DNA of 64,000 nucleotides from Tepidibacter mesophilus (GCF_002724055.1 NZ_BDQY01000004.1:62001-126000), one strand, 5' to 3'. Counted from the first letter of the stretch, positions 15,934 to 25,018 are shown. The notes: generated by a model not told the origin, from the letters alone. A program made the numbers and translations.

Positions 15934-17334
15934 ATGAGCATGATTAAAGAAATATTTAAAAAATTTAACATGCCGGTATTCGCTTTTAATCACAGCAAAA
16001 TGGAAAAAGATACTGGCAAAGATGATGGAAGTTTTTCAAAACCAAAAACTACGTTTAAAGATGTCGCTGGTCTTGAGGAAGTAAAAGAAGAGCTATTTGA
16101 ATTAGTAGATTTTATAAAAAACCCAGAAAAATATAAGCAAATGGGTGCTACTATTCCAAAAGGTGTTTTATTCAACGGACCTCCAGGAACAGGTAAAACA
16201 TTACTCGCAGCCTCTGTTGCTGGTGAAACTAATTCAGCTTTTTTTAATACAACAGGCTCAGAATTCGTAGAAAAATATGTAGGTGTTGGTGCAAAAAGAG
16301 TAAGAACTCTTTTTGAAAAAGCTAGAAAAGAATCTCCAAGCATCATATTTATAGATGAAATAGATGCGATAGGAGCAAAAAGACATCTAGAAAGTAATAA
16401 CGAAAAAGATCAAACTTTAAATCAACTTCTAGTTGAAATGGATGGATTTAACAAAGACTCAAATGTGATAATCATAGGTGCAACAAACAGGTTAGATCTA
16501 TTAGATGAAGCTTTACTAAGACCAGGAAGATTTGACAGACATATATATATAGGAAACCCAAATTGCCATACACGACATCAAATTCTAAAAGTTCATACAA
16601 AAAATAAACCATTAGATGAATCAGTAAATCTTGAAGAACTCGCAAAAAAAACGCATGGCCTTAGTGGGGCTCATTTATCCAATATAGCAAATGAAGCTGC
16701 TATAATGGCTGTAAGAGAAAATAAATCCACTATAAATAAGCAACATTTTGATAATGCAATCGAAAGAATTCTTGCTGGACTGGAAAGTAAGAATAGTAAA
16801 TTAGTAGAAAGAGAAAAGAAAATAGTATCTTATCATGAAGCTGGACATGCTCTTATAAGCAACCTAATTGGGAAAAATCCTATTCAAAAGGTATCTATTG
16901 TTCCTAGAGGTCAAGCTTTAGGTTATGTACTTCAACTTCCAGATGAAGATAGGTTCATACACACAAAAGAGGAACTTCTAAACAAAATTAAAATTCTCCT
17001 TGCAGGAAAAGCTTCTGAACAATTGATATTTAATCACACATCAACAGGGGCTAAAGATGATTTGAAGAAGGTAAGTTCTATTACAGATCAAATGATTTGT
17101 GAGTATGGAATGAGTTCATTAGGTTCTATTACAATAGAAGGAAATTACAAAAATTTAATGATAAATAAAATTCAAAATGAATCGAATTCTATAATTAAAG
17201 AATGTTATGATCAAACACTTGACATATTAAAAAAACATTTAGATGAACTTCACCTAGTATCTAACCACCTTTACGAAAATGAGACTTTAACGCATGACGA
17301 ACTAAAAGATATTATAAAAAGAGTCTATACATAA
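15934..17334 (+). CDS. FtsH-like AAA+ zinc metalloprotease lacking membrane segments
   Basis: The 466-residue protein contains a complete FtsH core: Walker A GPPGTGKT (82-89), pore loop FVEKYVGVGA (111-120), Walker B IIFIDEID (137-144), second region of homology with LLRPGRFDR, zinc motif HEAGH (301-305) and the third ligand in STGAKDDL. The membrane-spanning, periplasmic N-terminal part (about 120 residues) of true FtsH is absent; only about 40 polar residues precede the AAA domain. It is therefore predicted to be a soluble hexameric protease. The housekeeping FtsH should be elsewhere. It stands alone on the plus strand behind AGAGGTG. Confidence 0.9.
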   Translation: MSMIKEIFKKFNMPVFAFNHSKMEKDTGKDDGSFSKPKTTFKDVAGLEEVKEELFELVDFIKNPEKYKQMGATIPKGVLFNGPPGTGKTLLAASVAGETNSAFFNTTGSEFVEKYVGVGAKRVRTLFEKARKESPSIIFIDEIDAIGAKRHLESNNEKDQTLNQLLVEMDGFNKDSNVIIIGATNRLDLLDEALLRPGRFDRHIYIGNPNCHTRHQILKVHTKNKPLDESVNLEELAKKTHGLSGAHLSNIANEAAIMAVRENKSTINKQHFDNAIERILAGLESKNSKLVEREKKIVSYHEAGHALISNLIGKNPIQKVSIVPRGQALGYVLQLPDEDRFIHTKEELLNKIKILLAGKASEQLIFNHTSTGAKDDLKKVSSITDQMICEYGMSSLGSITIEGNYKNLMINKIQNESNSIIKECYDQTLDILKKHLDELHLVSNHLYENETLTHDELKDIIKRVYT

Positions 17335-17350
17335 TGTATAGACTCTTTTT
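17316..17350. terminator. Bidirectional terminator between FtsH-like and M4 protease genes
   Basis: A stem of about 11 bp (17321-17330 with 17336-17345) has an A-run before and a T-run after it. It overlaps the stop codon of the plus-strand gene and serves the convergent M4 gene. Confidence 0.88.
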
Positions 17351-17372
17351 ATAATTAATGGGAAATTATATC

Positions 17373-19310
17373 TTAATATATTCCTACAGAATCAAATGCA
17401 TCTGATACAGATCTTGATTCACTACTTTCATCTCCATATAAGTCTTTTGCTGATTGCACCAATGCAAGTTTTGCATCATGGAAATTAGATGTTTTTACTA
17501 AATAGTTAGTAAGTGCATGATAATATATTTGTCCAGTCTTATCATGTCCTATACTTTGCATAACATTATATGCTGCCTTATTAGGTATACCTGAGTTAGT
17601 ATGAACTCCACCATGATCTTGAGTAGTATTTAAGTAGTCATTCATATGCGCCGGTTGTGGTCTATAAGCTTTATCCCCTCCTGGATCAGCCATATCTCTT
17701 AATGCATCATTAGGATTATTAGGTGTCCATATATCTTCGCCTAATAAATAATCTGCTTTTTCTGGCTGATATTCAAATTCTATTAAAGCTCCAAATACAT
17801 CTGAGAATGATTCATTTAAAGCACCTGATTGATCCTTATATTCTAGATTAGCTGTACGTTCTGTAACACCATGAGTTATTTCATGTCCTACTACATCTAA
17901 AGATCCTGATAACGCTGCTGCCTGCACTCCATCTCCATCTCCGTAAATCATTTGAGTTCCAACCCAAGCTGCATTAGAGTATTTTTTACCATAATGAACT
18001 GAAGATATTATATCCATTCCATTGTTATCTATACTGTTTCTATTAAAATTATCTTTATAATAGTGATACACGTCACTTGCATATTTATGTGCATCTACAG
18101 CTGCCTTTTGATTTTCTGCATCAAATTTGTTATCTCTATCTATCATTAAATCACCTGGTAAATATCGTGATGCCCAGTAATCTCCCCATTGAGTAGGAAC
18201 TTTCGTTGCATCATAAGTTACTATATTTGTGCCTGAACTCACAGCATCTTTCATTTCATAATTACCTTGACTATAGTTAAGATTTATGTCTTTTACATCT
18301 CCTAGTACTCCTATACCCGTTCCTTTTACAGCAGCTGTAGCTAATCTGTTATTTTTTTCTACAACTTCTCCAGTTGCTTTATTAACAAAAACTTTCCAAT
18401 CTGCAAGTTCTGGTTCTGCAACTATTAATCTAACCTCATAAACAGGAATATATCTTCCGTCTAAATCATATAGATACTCGCTAACTTCTGCTTCATTTAT
18501 TAATTTTTTTGCCTCAACTTCTGCTTTAGCAGCCTCTATAGCCATGGATTTATCTATTCCTAAAGATCTTTTAGTTCTTCTTGGAACCTTATTATATATC
18601 TCATTATCTATCTTTCCATTAATAGCATATATAGAGCCTTCTTTATTAAAATGTACTATGTATTCTTTTCCATAAATAGGATTCCCTTTATATAACTGCT
18701 GTAATTTGATATGAGTATTTCCTAATTTATCAGTATTTTTATTTATCAACTCAAATTCATCTTTAGGATTATCTATTTTAAAAGTTTCTTTATTTTCTTC
18801 AAAGAACTCTACAACTCCATCAATATTTTTAGTTTTTTTACCAGAGTTTTTGACTTCAATAAATTCTAATCCACTTTTTTCTTTTAATTTAGCTTTTATT
18901 TGTATTTCTTCTTTAATTACTTCTTCTTGCTTTACTTCTTCTTCTTTAACTGTTTCCTCCTGTTTCACTTCTTCTTTAATTGCTTCTTCTTGCTTTACTT
19001 CTTCTTTAATTACTTCCTCTTGTTTCACTTCTTCTTTAATTGCTTCTTCTTGTTTCACTTCTTCTTTAATTACTTCCTCTTGTTTCACTTCTTCTTTAAT
19101 TGCTTCTTCTTGTTTCACTTCTTCTTTTATAATTTTTACTTCTTCTTTAACCTCGTCAGCTAAATTTTCTTCTTCTGTAGATTGTATTTGGATATTTTCA
19201 TTTACAACTATCTTATTAGGAGTCGTATACTGAGCACTAGCTACAGGCGTAAATAACATAGAGCCAGTCATCACTGTCGATAACGCAATTGAAGTTATTT
19301 TTCTTTTCAT
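17373..19310 (-). CDS. Secreted thermolysin-like (M4) neutral metalloprotease with Glu/Lys repeat tract
   Basis: The 645-residue preproprotein starts with a signal peptide (MKRKITSIALSTVMTGSMLF, cut near ASA-Q). Residues about 55-132 are a tandem repeat tract, then come FTP/PepSY prodomains and the M4 catalytic domain from about 325. Zinc motif HEITH is at 476-480, the third ligand is Glu500 in NESFSD, and the transition-state His is in DHGGVHTNSG. It digests extracellular protein, supplying amino acids for fermentation. ATG at 19310 is chosen over 19325 because GGAGGT lies 8 bases before it. It lies downstream of the agr locus on the same strand, suggesting quorum control; this is inference. 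Confidence 0.95.
   Translation of the reverse strand: MKRKITSIALSTVMTGSMLFTPVASAQYTTPNKIVVNENIQIQSTEEENLADEVKEEVKIIKEEVKQEEAIKEEVKQEEVIKEEVKQEEAIKEEVKQEEVIKEEVKQEEAIKEEVKQEETVKEEEVKQEEVIKEEIQIKAKLKEKSGLEFIEVKNSGKKTKNIDGVVEFFEENKETFKIDNPKDEFELINKNTDKLGNTHIKLQQLYKGNPIYGKEYIVHFNKEGSIYAINGKIDNEIYNKVPRRTKRSLGIDKSMAIEAAKAEVEAKKLINEAEVSEYLYDLDGRYIPVYEVRLIVAEPELADWKVFVNKATGEVVEKNNRLATAAVKGTGIGVLGDVKDINLNYSQGNYEMKDAVSSGTNIVTYDATKVPTQWGDYWASRYLPGDLMIDRDNKFDAENQKAAVDAHKYASDVYHYYKDNFNRNSIDNNGMDIISSVHYGKKYSNAAWVGTQMIYGDGDGVQAAALSGSLDVVGHEITHGVTERTANLEYKDQSGALNESFSDVFGALIEFEYQPEKADYLLGEDIWTPNNPNDALRDMADPGGDKAYRPQPAHMNDYLNTTQDHGGVHTNSGIPNKAAYNVMQSIGHDKTGQIYYHALTNYLVKTSNFHDAKLALVQSAKDLYGDESSESRSVSDAFDSVGIY
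18909..19127 (-). repeat. Tandem 30-bp repeats encoding KEEVKQEE(A/V)I
   Basis: Seven consecutive copies of a 10-residue unit occur inside the M4 protease gene. They alternate between Ala and Val at position 9, so the DNA period is close to 60 bp. The penultimate unit ends TV, and the last has one extra Glu. The tract is highly charged and lies between signal peptide and prodomain. Confidence 0.95.
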
Positions 19311-19325
19311 TAATAATACCTCCAT

Positions 19326-19685
19326 TTCAAATTTTTAATAATTTTTTATGCAATAACCACAGTTAAACTCATAACCTCCTTATACTTTGTTTTTTTTATA
19401 TACTACATCAGTAATTCCTTTTTTACAAATTCCAATATAAGCTCATAGGGTTCTTTTCCAGTCATAAAAAGTGTACATGCATATCATAAAAATATATTTT
19501 TATGCAATTTTCTTAATATTTGTTTTTTTTAATCTATTTACTAACCACATTTATATTTCAAATAAAAATTTCGCTTTTTATGCTAACGCATAGCTTATAT
19601 ATACAACATGTCTACTGGCTCCGTTACTCAAAATGGTTGCGACTTTAACTTACTTAATGCTATAAATTATATACTTGTAGAATGA
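19326..19685. other. Intergenic region between M4 protease and agrA
   Basis: About 360 bp upstream of the protease hold no convincing gene. A 9-base ACAGTTAAA at 19359-19367 on the plus strand resembles half of an AgrA-type binding repeat, but no second copy at the right spacing was found. A small TATGC/GCATA hairpin lies near 19580-19593. A stretch at about 19600-19650 resembles part of the DUF503 upstream region. No strong promoter was recognised. Confidence 0.4.
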
Positions 19686-19732
19686 AAAAGAGCTATCTCG
19701 CTCTAGAAATTACTTTCTATTTTGAGATAGCT
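19686..19732 (-). terminator. Terminator of the agr operon
   Basis: A nested hairpin follows agrA: outer arms 19691-19699 with 19724-19732, inner arms 19704-19709 with 19714-19719. It is followed by CTTTTTC on the minus strand. Confidence 0.75.
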
Positions 19733-19735
19733 TAT

Positions 19736-20479
19736 TTATATAACCTTTTTTTTATGTAAATATAATTCATTTAAAAACTTTATTTCATTTTTTTTGCTTA
19801 ATAATGATTTTAATTCACATTCTTTAAAAGAAACTTCAAATGATGTTTTGTTATATGGTAATATTTTATTCACTTTGTCTATATTTACTATAAATGATTT
19901 GTGTGATCTAAAAAAATTAGAAGACAATCTTTTTTCAATATCATAAAAAGATTCATAAAAATCTTCTTGTATTTCAGAAGTATATATCCTTGTTAATCTT
20001 CCATTTTTTTCAAACATATATATATCGTTTAAATTAACAATATATCTATCTCTGTCCTTTTTAAATATAAATTTCTCTTCATTGTTATAACTTTCCCTAG
20101 CATTTTTCTTTAGATTTATTTCACTTACAGCCTTTTCCAAAGTCGCTGTAAGTCTTTTTTCATTAAATGGCTTAAGTATATAATCGAAAGAATAAACATC
20201 AAATGCATCAAGTGCATATTCTCTAAATCCTGTAACAAATATTATATATACATCCGGATTTATCTTAAATATATCTTTGGCTGCTTCTATTCCATTTTTA
20301 TATGGCATATCTATATCAATTATAAGAATATCAAATCCACTTTTTTTTATACCTTGAATAGCTTGCAATCCATTTTCAGCTGTTTTTATAAACTCTATAT
20401 TTTTAAGTTTACTTGCAACTTTCACAATATGATTTCTTACTATTTTATCATCATCACATACAAGAACATTAATTCCCAC
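19736..20479 (-). CDS. agrA: LytTR-type response regulator (AgrA-like)
   Basis: The 247-residue protein has a receiver domain with acidic pocket CDDD (8-11), phospho-acceptor Asp55 in IIDIDMP and a conserved Lys in LKPF. A LytTR DNA-binding domain follows (about 140-245, with FFRSHKSFIVNI and SFKEC). Such regulators are phosphorylated by an AgrC-type kinase and bind direct repeats near target promoters. The start is GTG at 20479 behind GGAG. It is the last gene of the locus, separated from agrD by a long palindrome. Likely targets include this locus and the adjacent protease gene, by inference. Confidence 0.9.
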   Translation of the reverse strand: MGINVLVCDDDKIVRNHIVKVASKLKNIEFIKTAENGLQAIQGIKKSGFDILIIDIDMPYKNGIEAAKDIFKINPDVYIIFVTGFREYALDAFDVYSFDYILKPFNEKRLTATLEKAVSEINLKKNARESYNNEEKFIFKKDRDRYIVNLNDIYMFEKNGRLTRIYTSEIQEDFYESFYDIEKRLSSNFFRSHKSFIVNIDKVNKILPYNKTSFEVSFKECELKSLLSKKNEIKFLNELYLHKKKVI

Positions 20480-20504
20480 ATTAACATCTCCATTTCATTT
20501 TTAG

Positions 20505-20545
20505 AATATAAAACCTGTACATTTAAAATGTACAGGTTTTATATT
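20505..20545. repeat. 41-bp perfect palindrome between agrD and agrA
   Basis: Two 20-base arms (AATATAAAACCTGTACATTT and its complement) flank one base. The right end overlaps the agrD stop codon. Followed by TTTTATATT on the minus strand, it may act as a weak terminator or mRNA-stability hairpin that separates agrCBD from agrA. It could also bind a dimeric regulator. Confidence 0.85.
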
Positions 20546-20675
20546 ATTTTTGTAATTTTTTTGGTGTTTTTGGTTGGTATAAAGCACGTGTGCTAGCTGC
20601 ATTGCATGTGTTTTGAGCAACCTTATCTAAATATTTTTTTGTTGAAACCAACGCCATTCTCTTTAAATTTTTCAT
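20544..20675 (-). CDS. agrD: AgrD-like cyclic peptide autoinducer precursor
   Basis: A 43-residue frame starts at ATG 20675, overlapping the agrB stop as ATGA, with a strong ribosome site (AAGGGGG) in the end of agrB. It has a basic amphipathic N-terminal helix (MKNLKRMALVSTKKYLDKVA), a core and the charged tail of clostridial AgrD proteins; residues 21-40 read QNTCNAASTRALYQPKTPKK. The YQPKTP block matches the conserved recognition segment for AgrB. Cys24 lies nine residues before QPK, farther than in usual thiolactone precursors, while Ser28 sits at the usual ring-residue distance. The mature signal is therefore uncertain. Confidence 0.85.
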   Translation of the reverse strand: MKNLKRMALVSTKKYLDKVAQNTCNAASTRALYQPKTPKKLQK

Positions 20676-21301
20676 TTCAAAATCCCCCTTTTTATAATGT
20701 TATCAAATCTATTAACAACCCTATATGATATAGGATGTAATAATACCATTTGCATGAAAATCCCTATGAATCCAGCTAGAACAAAAGTATATTCTACCTT
20801 ATAATATAAGCAAGCTAACATCGAGCATGTATATATTATAAATAAATATGACGTTATTTTTTTAAACTTTTTCTTTTCATTTGAATCACTTATAACTCTA
20901 TTTGGTGTATCTTTAGGTACAAATCTAACAATAGAATAAATACTATATATTATTATAAAAGCGATAAATAACATTAACACACTATAATTAATATTATTTT
21001 CAAATATTTTAATAAACATAGATGATCCTATAAATAAAGTCATCGTTAGAATCATACATCCCTTATATGTATTAGCATGAACTCCTCCTGAAAATGTTCT
21101 AAATAAAGCAAATGTAGTAGCTATTATGAGTGCATACTTCAAAACCCCAAATAATACCCCTAAAATTATTAACATCATCACTTTAAAAAAACCACCTATA
21201 ACTACAAATGATCCATATTCTATTACTTCCCTATCTTCTTCATCAAGATTTAATTGATTTTGAAAATAAAAAGATATTTTATTAGATATATTTCCAACCA
21301 A
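20672..21301 (-). CDS. agrB: AgrB-like peptide-processing membrane endopeptidase
   Basis: The 209-residue membrane protein has the catalytic pair of AgrB: His75 in SGGVHANTYKGC and Cys82. Predicted membrane helices follow. AgrB cleaves the C-terminal tail of AgrD and closes the (thio)lactone ring during export. Its stop codon overlaps the agrD start by four bases, a strong sign of coupled translation. Length and spacing of the catalytic pair match S. aureus AgrB (His77, Cys84). Confidence 0.95.
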   Translation of the reverse strand: MVGNISNKISFYFQNQLNLDEEDREVIEYGSFVVIGGFFKVMMLIILGVLFGVLKYALIIATTFALFRTFSGGVHANTYKGCMILTMTLFIGSSMFIKIFENNINYSVLMLFIAFIIIYSIYSIVRFVPKDTPNRVISDSNEKKKFKKITSYLFIIYTCSMLACLYYKVEYTFVLAGFIGIFMQMVLLHPISYRVVNRFDNIIKRGILK

Positions 21302-21315
21302 ATTTCATCACTCCA

Positions 21316-22638
21316 TTAATATTTAGGTATAACAATACTAAATTCAGTTATATTCTCATCACTTTCTACAAATATACTAGACTTATATTTTTCAAGAGTT
21401 TGTCTTACTATATAAAGACCAAAACCTCTATCCGTACCTTTCTTAGTACTAAATCCTTCTTCGAATATTCTATCTATAAATCCTATTTTCTTTCCATTAT
21501 TCTTTATTTTAACTATATAACATAAATCATCTCCGTATACAGTTAATTCCACATATTTGTTGTTTTGTTCAATTTCATCAAGAGCATCAAATGCATTATC
21601 TATAACATTAGATACTATATTACAAATTTCAAAATTAGGAATTTTTAATTTCCCCATTCTAGCCTTTATGTTAGTTCTAAATTCTATCTGCTTATGCTTT
21701 GATTGCTCATCTTTAAGACTTATAACTGCATTCAAAAATATATTTCCTGTATCTATATATACAGCTTCGCTATTTATATAATCTGTTAAATTATCTATAT
21801 AATTTTTGGCACTCTCAAATTTACTATCATCCAACAAAGATGATATAATCTGCATATGTCTTAAATAATCATGCCTTTGTTTTTTTAAAATATTTATATT
21901 TTTTTTCATATCTTCTAAACTTTTTTCTATTAGAATAGTTTCATACTGATTTTTTATATTTTTATCTACAAATCTAAATATCATCATTAATACTAAAAAC
22001 AACATTAGAAATAAACAAGCTACTATTATTAAATTTATTTTTTCTTTTAGACTAAAAATATCATTTCCAAATATTTTCACATACATATCGAATACTACTA
22101 TCATTATAAAATTCAATATCAGAAACATAGTAGATATAGCTTTATTATCTATAATATAATCCATATTTTCTTTTTTTATATAGAATTTATAAAATACTAT
22201 ATTCTTTTTATATATTATAAAAGCTATTATTCCCAATAAAATTAAAGATGGATAAAAAAATAATATACGTAAGGTTTCATTTTCTAATAAATTATTGTAT
22301 TTCAAATTCAATATATATATATATATTAGATTTAAATATTGAATTAAAAATGAAATCATAGTAGAAAAAGTAACTCCTATAAAACAACTCTTAAAATCTA
22401 TTTTAAAGAAAAAATGTATTAATAATATCAAAATAAGTGTTACTATCCATGAATGTATATCCACAGGTAATAACAAATAATTCATATAAATATAAAAAAA
22501 TATACCTTCTATAACAGACATTAAAAATATTTTCTTAAAATCCACTTTATAGCCTATAGATGTTACTGCTATTAATAATATAAAAAATGCCTCTGGTATA
22601 CTAGCTAAAATTATAGTCACCCAAGTTACATGTCCCAT
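21316..22638 (-). CDS. agrC: AgrC-like sensor histidine kinase
   Basis: The 440-residue kinase has about six membrane helices in residues 1-220, a coiled linker and an HPK10-type core. His256 in KKQRHDYLRHMQ is the phosphorylation site. The N-box is SNVIDNAFDAL (about 343-353), and the G-box reads GTDRGFGLYIV. It should sense the peptide made by AgrB/AgrD and phosphorylate AgrA. It is first in the operon, 14 bases before agrB. A -10-like TATAAT (22675-22680) lies upstream without a good -35. Confidence 0.93.
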   Translation of the reverse strand: MGHVTWVTIILASIPEAFFILLIAVTSIGYKVDFKKIFLMSVIEGIFFYIYMNYLLLPVDIHSWIVTLILILLIHFFFKIDFKSCFIGVTFSTMISFLIQYLNLIYIYILNLKYNNLLENETLRILFFYPSLILLGIIAFIIYKKNIVFYKFYIKKENMDYIIDNKAISTMFLILNFIMIVVFDMYVKIFGNDIFSLKEKINLIIVACLFLMLFLVLMMIFRFVDKNIKNQYETILIEKSLEDMKKNINILKKQRHDYLRHMQIISSLLDDSKFESAKNYIDNLTDYINSEAVYIDTGNIFLNAVISLKDEQSKHKQIEFRTNIKARMGKLKIPNFEICNIVSNVIDNAFDALDEIEQNNKYVELTVYGDDLCYIVKIKNNGKKIGFIDRIFEEGFSTKKGTDRGFGLYIVRQTLEKYKSSIFVESDENITEFSIVIPKY

Positions 22639-22762
22639 TTTACCACCATTTCAAATATATAGAATTTTATATAAATTATAACATAAAAATGGATATTTTT
22701 GTATTACATTGTAAATTATCAATTTTTATTACTTGTATTTCTATTTTTATTCAATCAAATCC

Positions 22763-22800
22763 ATAAAAAAATACCGACTCATGTGAGCCGGTATTTTTTT
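22763..22800 (-). terminator. Terminator of thrS
   Basis: A 10-bp stem with one G-U wobble (22771-22780 with 22785-22794 region) is followed on the minus strand by a T-run, directly after the thrS stop codon. Confidence 0.85.
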
Positions 22801-22805
22801 ATAAA

Positions 22806-24728
22806 CTATATAGTTCTTTCTTTTTGTTCTTTCAATATACTTTCTATAAATTCATCAACAGATATAGATCCTACTTCTCCTTTATCTCTTGAACGAACAG
22901 ATATTTCATTATTTTCTTGCTCCTTTTCTCCTACAATTAACATGTATGGCACTTTCTCAAGTTGCGCTTCTCTAATTTTGTATCCTATTTTTTCTGCTCT
23001 ATTGTCTATCTCTATTCTAATTCCCTTATCAAATAAAATTTCTTTTACTTGATTTGCATAGTCCATATATTTATCAGATATAGGAAGTACCTTAACTTGA
23101 ACAGGAGCTAACCATAATGGGAACTTACCTGCAAAGTGCTCTATTAATATTCCTATAAATCTTTCTATACTTCCAAATGCAACTCTGTGTATCATAACAG
23201 GTCTATGCTTTTCTCCATCTTTTCCTATATAATTCAAGTCAAATCTTTGAGGTAACTGCATATCTAGTTGTATAGTACCACATTGCCATGTTCTTCCTAT
23301 ACAATCTTGTAAATGGAAATCTATCTTAGGTCCGTAAAATGCTCCATCACCTTCATTTAATTTATAATCAAGTCCTAATTCTTCTAAAGCTTCTCTTAAT
23401 CCATTTTCAGCTATTTCCCACTCTTCATTAGTTCCAATAGAATCCTCTGGTCTTGTAGATAATTCTACATGATATTTAAATCCAAAAGTCTTATATATAC
23501 CATCTATTAGATTAGCAACACCCTTTATTTCATCTTTTATTTGCTCAGGTAACATAAATATATGTGCATCATCTTGAGTAAACGCTCTAACTCTCATAAG
23601 TCCATGTAGTGCTCCAGACAATTCATGTCTATGAACTCTTCCTAGTTCTCCAACACGCATTGGAAAATCTTTATATGAATGCATTTGAGTCTTATATGCA
23701 AGCATTCCTCCTGGGCAGTTCATAGGCTTTATAGCAAAATCTGATTCATCAATTTGAACTGTATACATATTCTCTTTATAGTGGTACCAGTGTCCTGAAG
23801 TCTCCCATAGTTCTCTGTTCAATATAATAGGAGTTTCTATTTCAACATATCCATCCTTTCTATGAATTTCTCTCCAGTATTCTAATAATTTATTTTTAAG
23901 TTCCATTCCTCTTGGTAAGAACAATGGGAATCCTGGTCCTTCATCCGGAATTACGAATAATCCTAATTCTTTACCTAATTTTCTATGATCTCTCTTTTTA
24001 GCTTCCTCAAGCATTGTTAAGTAAGCATCTAAATCTTTATTTTTTTCAAATGAAGTACCATATATTCTTTGAAGCATTTTATTCTTTTCATCTCCACGCC
24101 AGTAAGCACCGGCTACACTTAATAATTTTATAGATTTAACTTTTTTAGTAGTAGGAAGATGAGGTCCTCTACATAAGTCTACAAAATCTCCTTGCTTATA
24201 AAAAGATAATATTTCTCCTTCTGGAAGATCTTCTATTAATTCAATTTTATAATCTTCATTTTTTTCCTTCATCAATTTTATTGCTTCTTCTTTTGAAAGT
24301 TCAAAACCTTCTATAGCTAAGTCTTCTTTAACTATTTTCTTCATTTCAGCCTGTAGTTTTTCTAAATGCTCATTAGTTAATCTTTCTTCTAAATCTATAT
24401 CATAATAGAATCCATTGTCTATAGCTGGTCCTATAGCAAGTTTTGCTTCAGGGTATAATCTTTTTATAGCTTGAGCTAGTATATGTGCGCTTGTATGTCT
24501 GAATACTTCTTTACCCTCAGCATCATCAAATTTTAATAAGTTAATTTCTGAATCTTCCTCTAATTTATAATTAACTCCAACAACGTCTCCATTTACTTCT
24601 CCTGCAACTATGCTTCTTGCAAGTCCTTCACTTATTGACTTTGCTATATCTAATATAGATATTCCTTTATCAAATTCTTTTACTGATCCATCTTTTAAAG
24701 TAATCTTTACTTTACCCATTATATTCAC
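22806..24728 (-). CDS. thrS: Threonyl-tRNA synthetase
   Basis: The 640-residue class II synthetase shows the full bacterial layout. An N-terminal TGS domain comes first, then the second (editing) domain with HTSAHILAQAI and RGPH. The catalytic core has zinc-binding Cys in NCPGGMLAYK and class II motifs RVGELGRVHRHE and GSIERF, and an anticodon-binding domain ends it. It charges tRNA-Thr. ATG at 24728 follows AGGAGGG. Expression is controlled by a T-box leader immediately upstream. Confidence 0.98.
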   Translation of the reverse strand: MNIMGKVKITLKDGSVKEFDKGISILDIAKSISEGLARSIVAGEVNGDVVGVNYKLEEDSEINLLKFDDAEGKEVFRHTSAHILAQAIKRLYPEAKLAIGPAIDNGFYYDIDLEERLTNEHLEKLQAEMKKIVKEDLAIEGFELSKEEAIKLMKEKNEDYKIELIEDLPEGEILSFYKQGDFVDLCRGPHLPTTKKVKSIKLLSVAGAYWRGDEKNKMLQRIYGTSFEKNKDLDAYLTMLEEAKKRDHRKLGKELGLFVIPDEGPGFPLFLPRGMELKNKLLEYWREIHRKDGYVEIETPIILNRELWETSGHWYHYKENMYTVQIDESDFAIKPMNCPGGMLAYKTQMHSYKDFPMRVGELGRVHRHELSGALHGLMRVRAFTQDDAHIFMLPEQIKDEIKGVANLIDGIYKTFGFKYHVELSTRPEDSIGTNEEWEIAENGLREALEELGLDYKLNEGDGAFYGPKIDFHLQDCIGRTWQCGTIQLDMQLPQRFDLNYIGKDGEKHRPVMIHRVAFGSIERFIGILIEHFAGKFPLWLAPVQVKVLPISDKYMDYANQVKEILFDKGIRIEIDNRAEKIGYKIREAQLEKVPYMLIVGEKEQENNEISVRSRDKGEVGSISVDEFIESILKEQKERTI

Positions 24729-24765
24729 CCTCCTGTATTTATTAGTATTTTAATTTCTTTATAAA

Positions 24766-24799
24766 TAAAAAAACTCGTCCCATAGAATATGGGACGAGT
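24766..24799 (-). terminator. T-box-controlled terminator upstream of thrS
   Basis: A 12-bp perfect stem (24773-24784 with 24788-24799) is followed by seven T residues on the minus strand. Confidence 0.9.
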
Positions 24800-24998
24800 A
24801 TAATCTCGCGGTTCCACCCAAGTTGGCAAAAGCCCTCTTGAAGATTATAAGGTAATCATCCTGAATTTTTCATCTAAAGACTAGTCAATTCAACTCTAAG
24901 GTAGTTTTCAATTATCCATATTTAGAAATGCTCTCAGCCGGTGACACTTCTTCTCTTTAAACTGGGTATAATTTACTTTTCCTTGTTCATCGCTTTAT
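24766..24998 (-). ncRNA. T-box leader of thrS
   Basis: The minus-strand leader has a stem I region beginning GCGATGAACAAGG and the invariant T-box GGGTGGAACCGCGAG (in 24802-24819), then a terminator stem with T-run at 24766-24799. A segment reading GAAAACTACC in the likely specifier loop carries ACT/ACC threonine codons. Uncharged tRNA-Thr should stabilise the antiterminator and turn thrS on. Confidence 0.95.
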
Positions 24999-25018
24999 CA
25001 TTAATTTGATTTTATATG

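Noticed and set aside
18909-19127. CRISPR-like array
   Set aside because: The repeats are directly adjacent without spacers and encode a protein repeat in frame.
18850-19233. Plus-strand Ser/Phe-rich reading frames opposite the M4 repeat tract
   Set aside because: They are low-complexity shadows of the Glu/Lys repeats with no ribosome site.
19400-19480. Tiny minus-strand frame of about 20 codons (MTGKEPYELILEF...)
   Set aside because: It has no ribosome site and no recognisable relative; kept only as a possibility.
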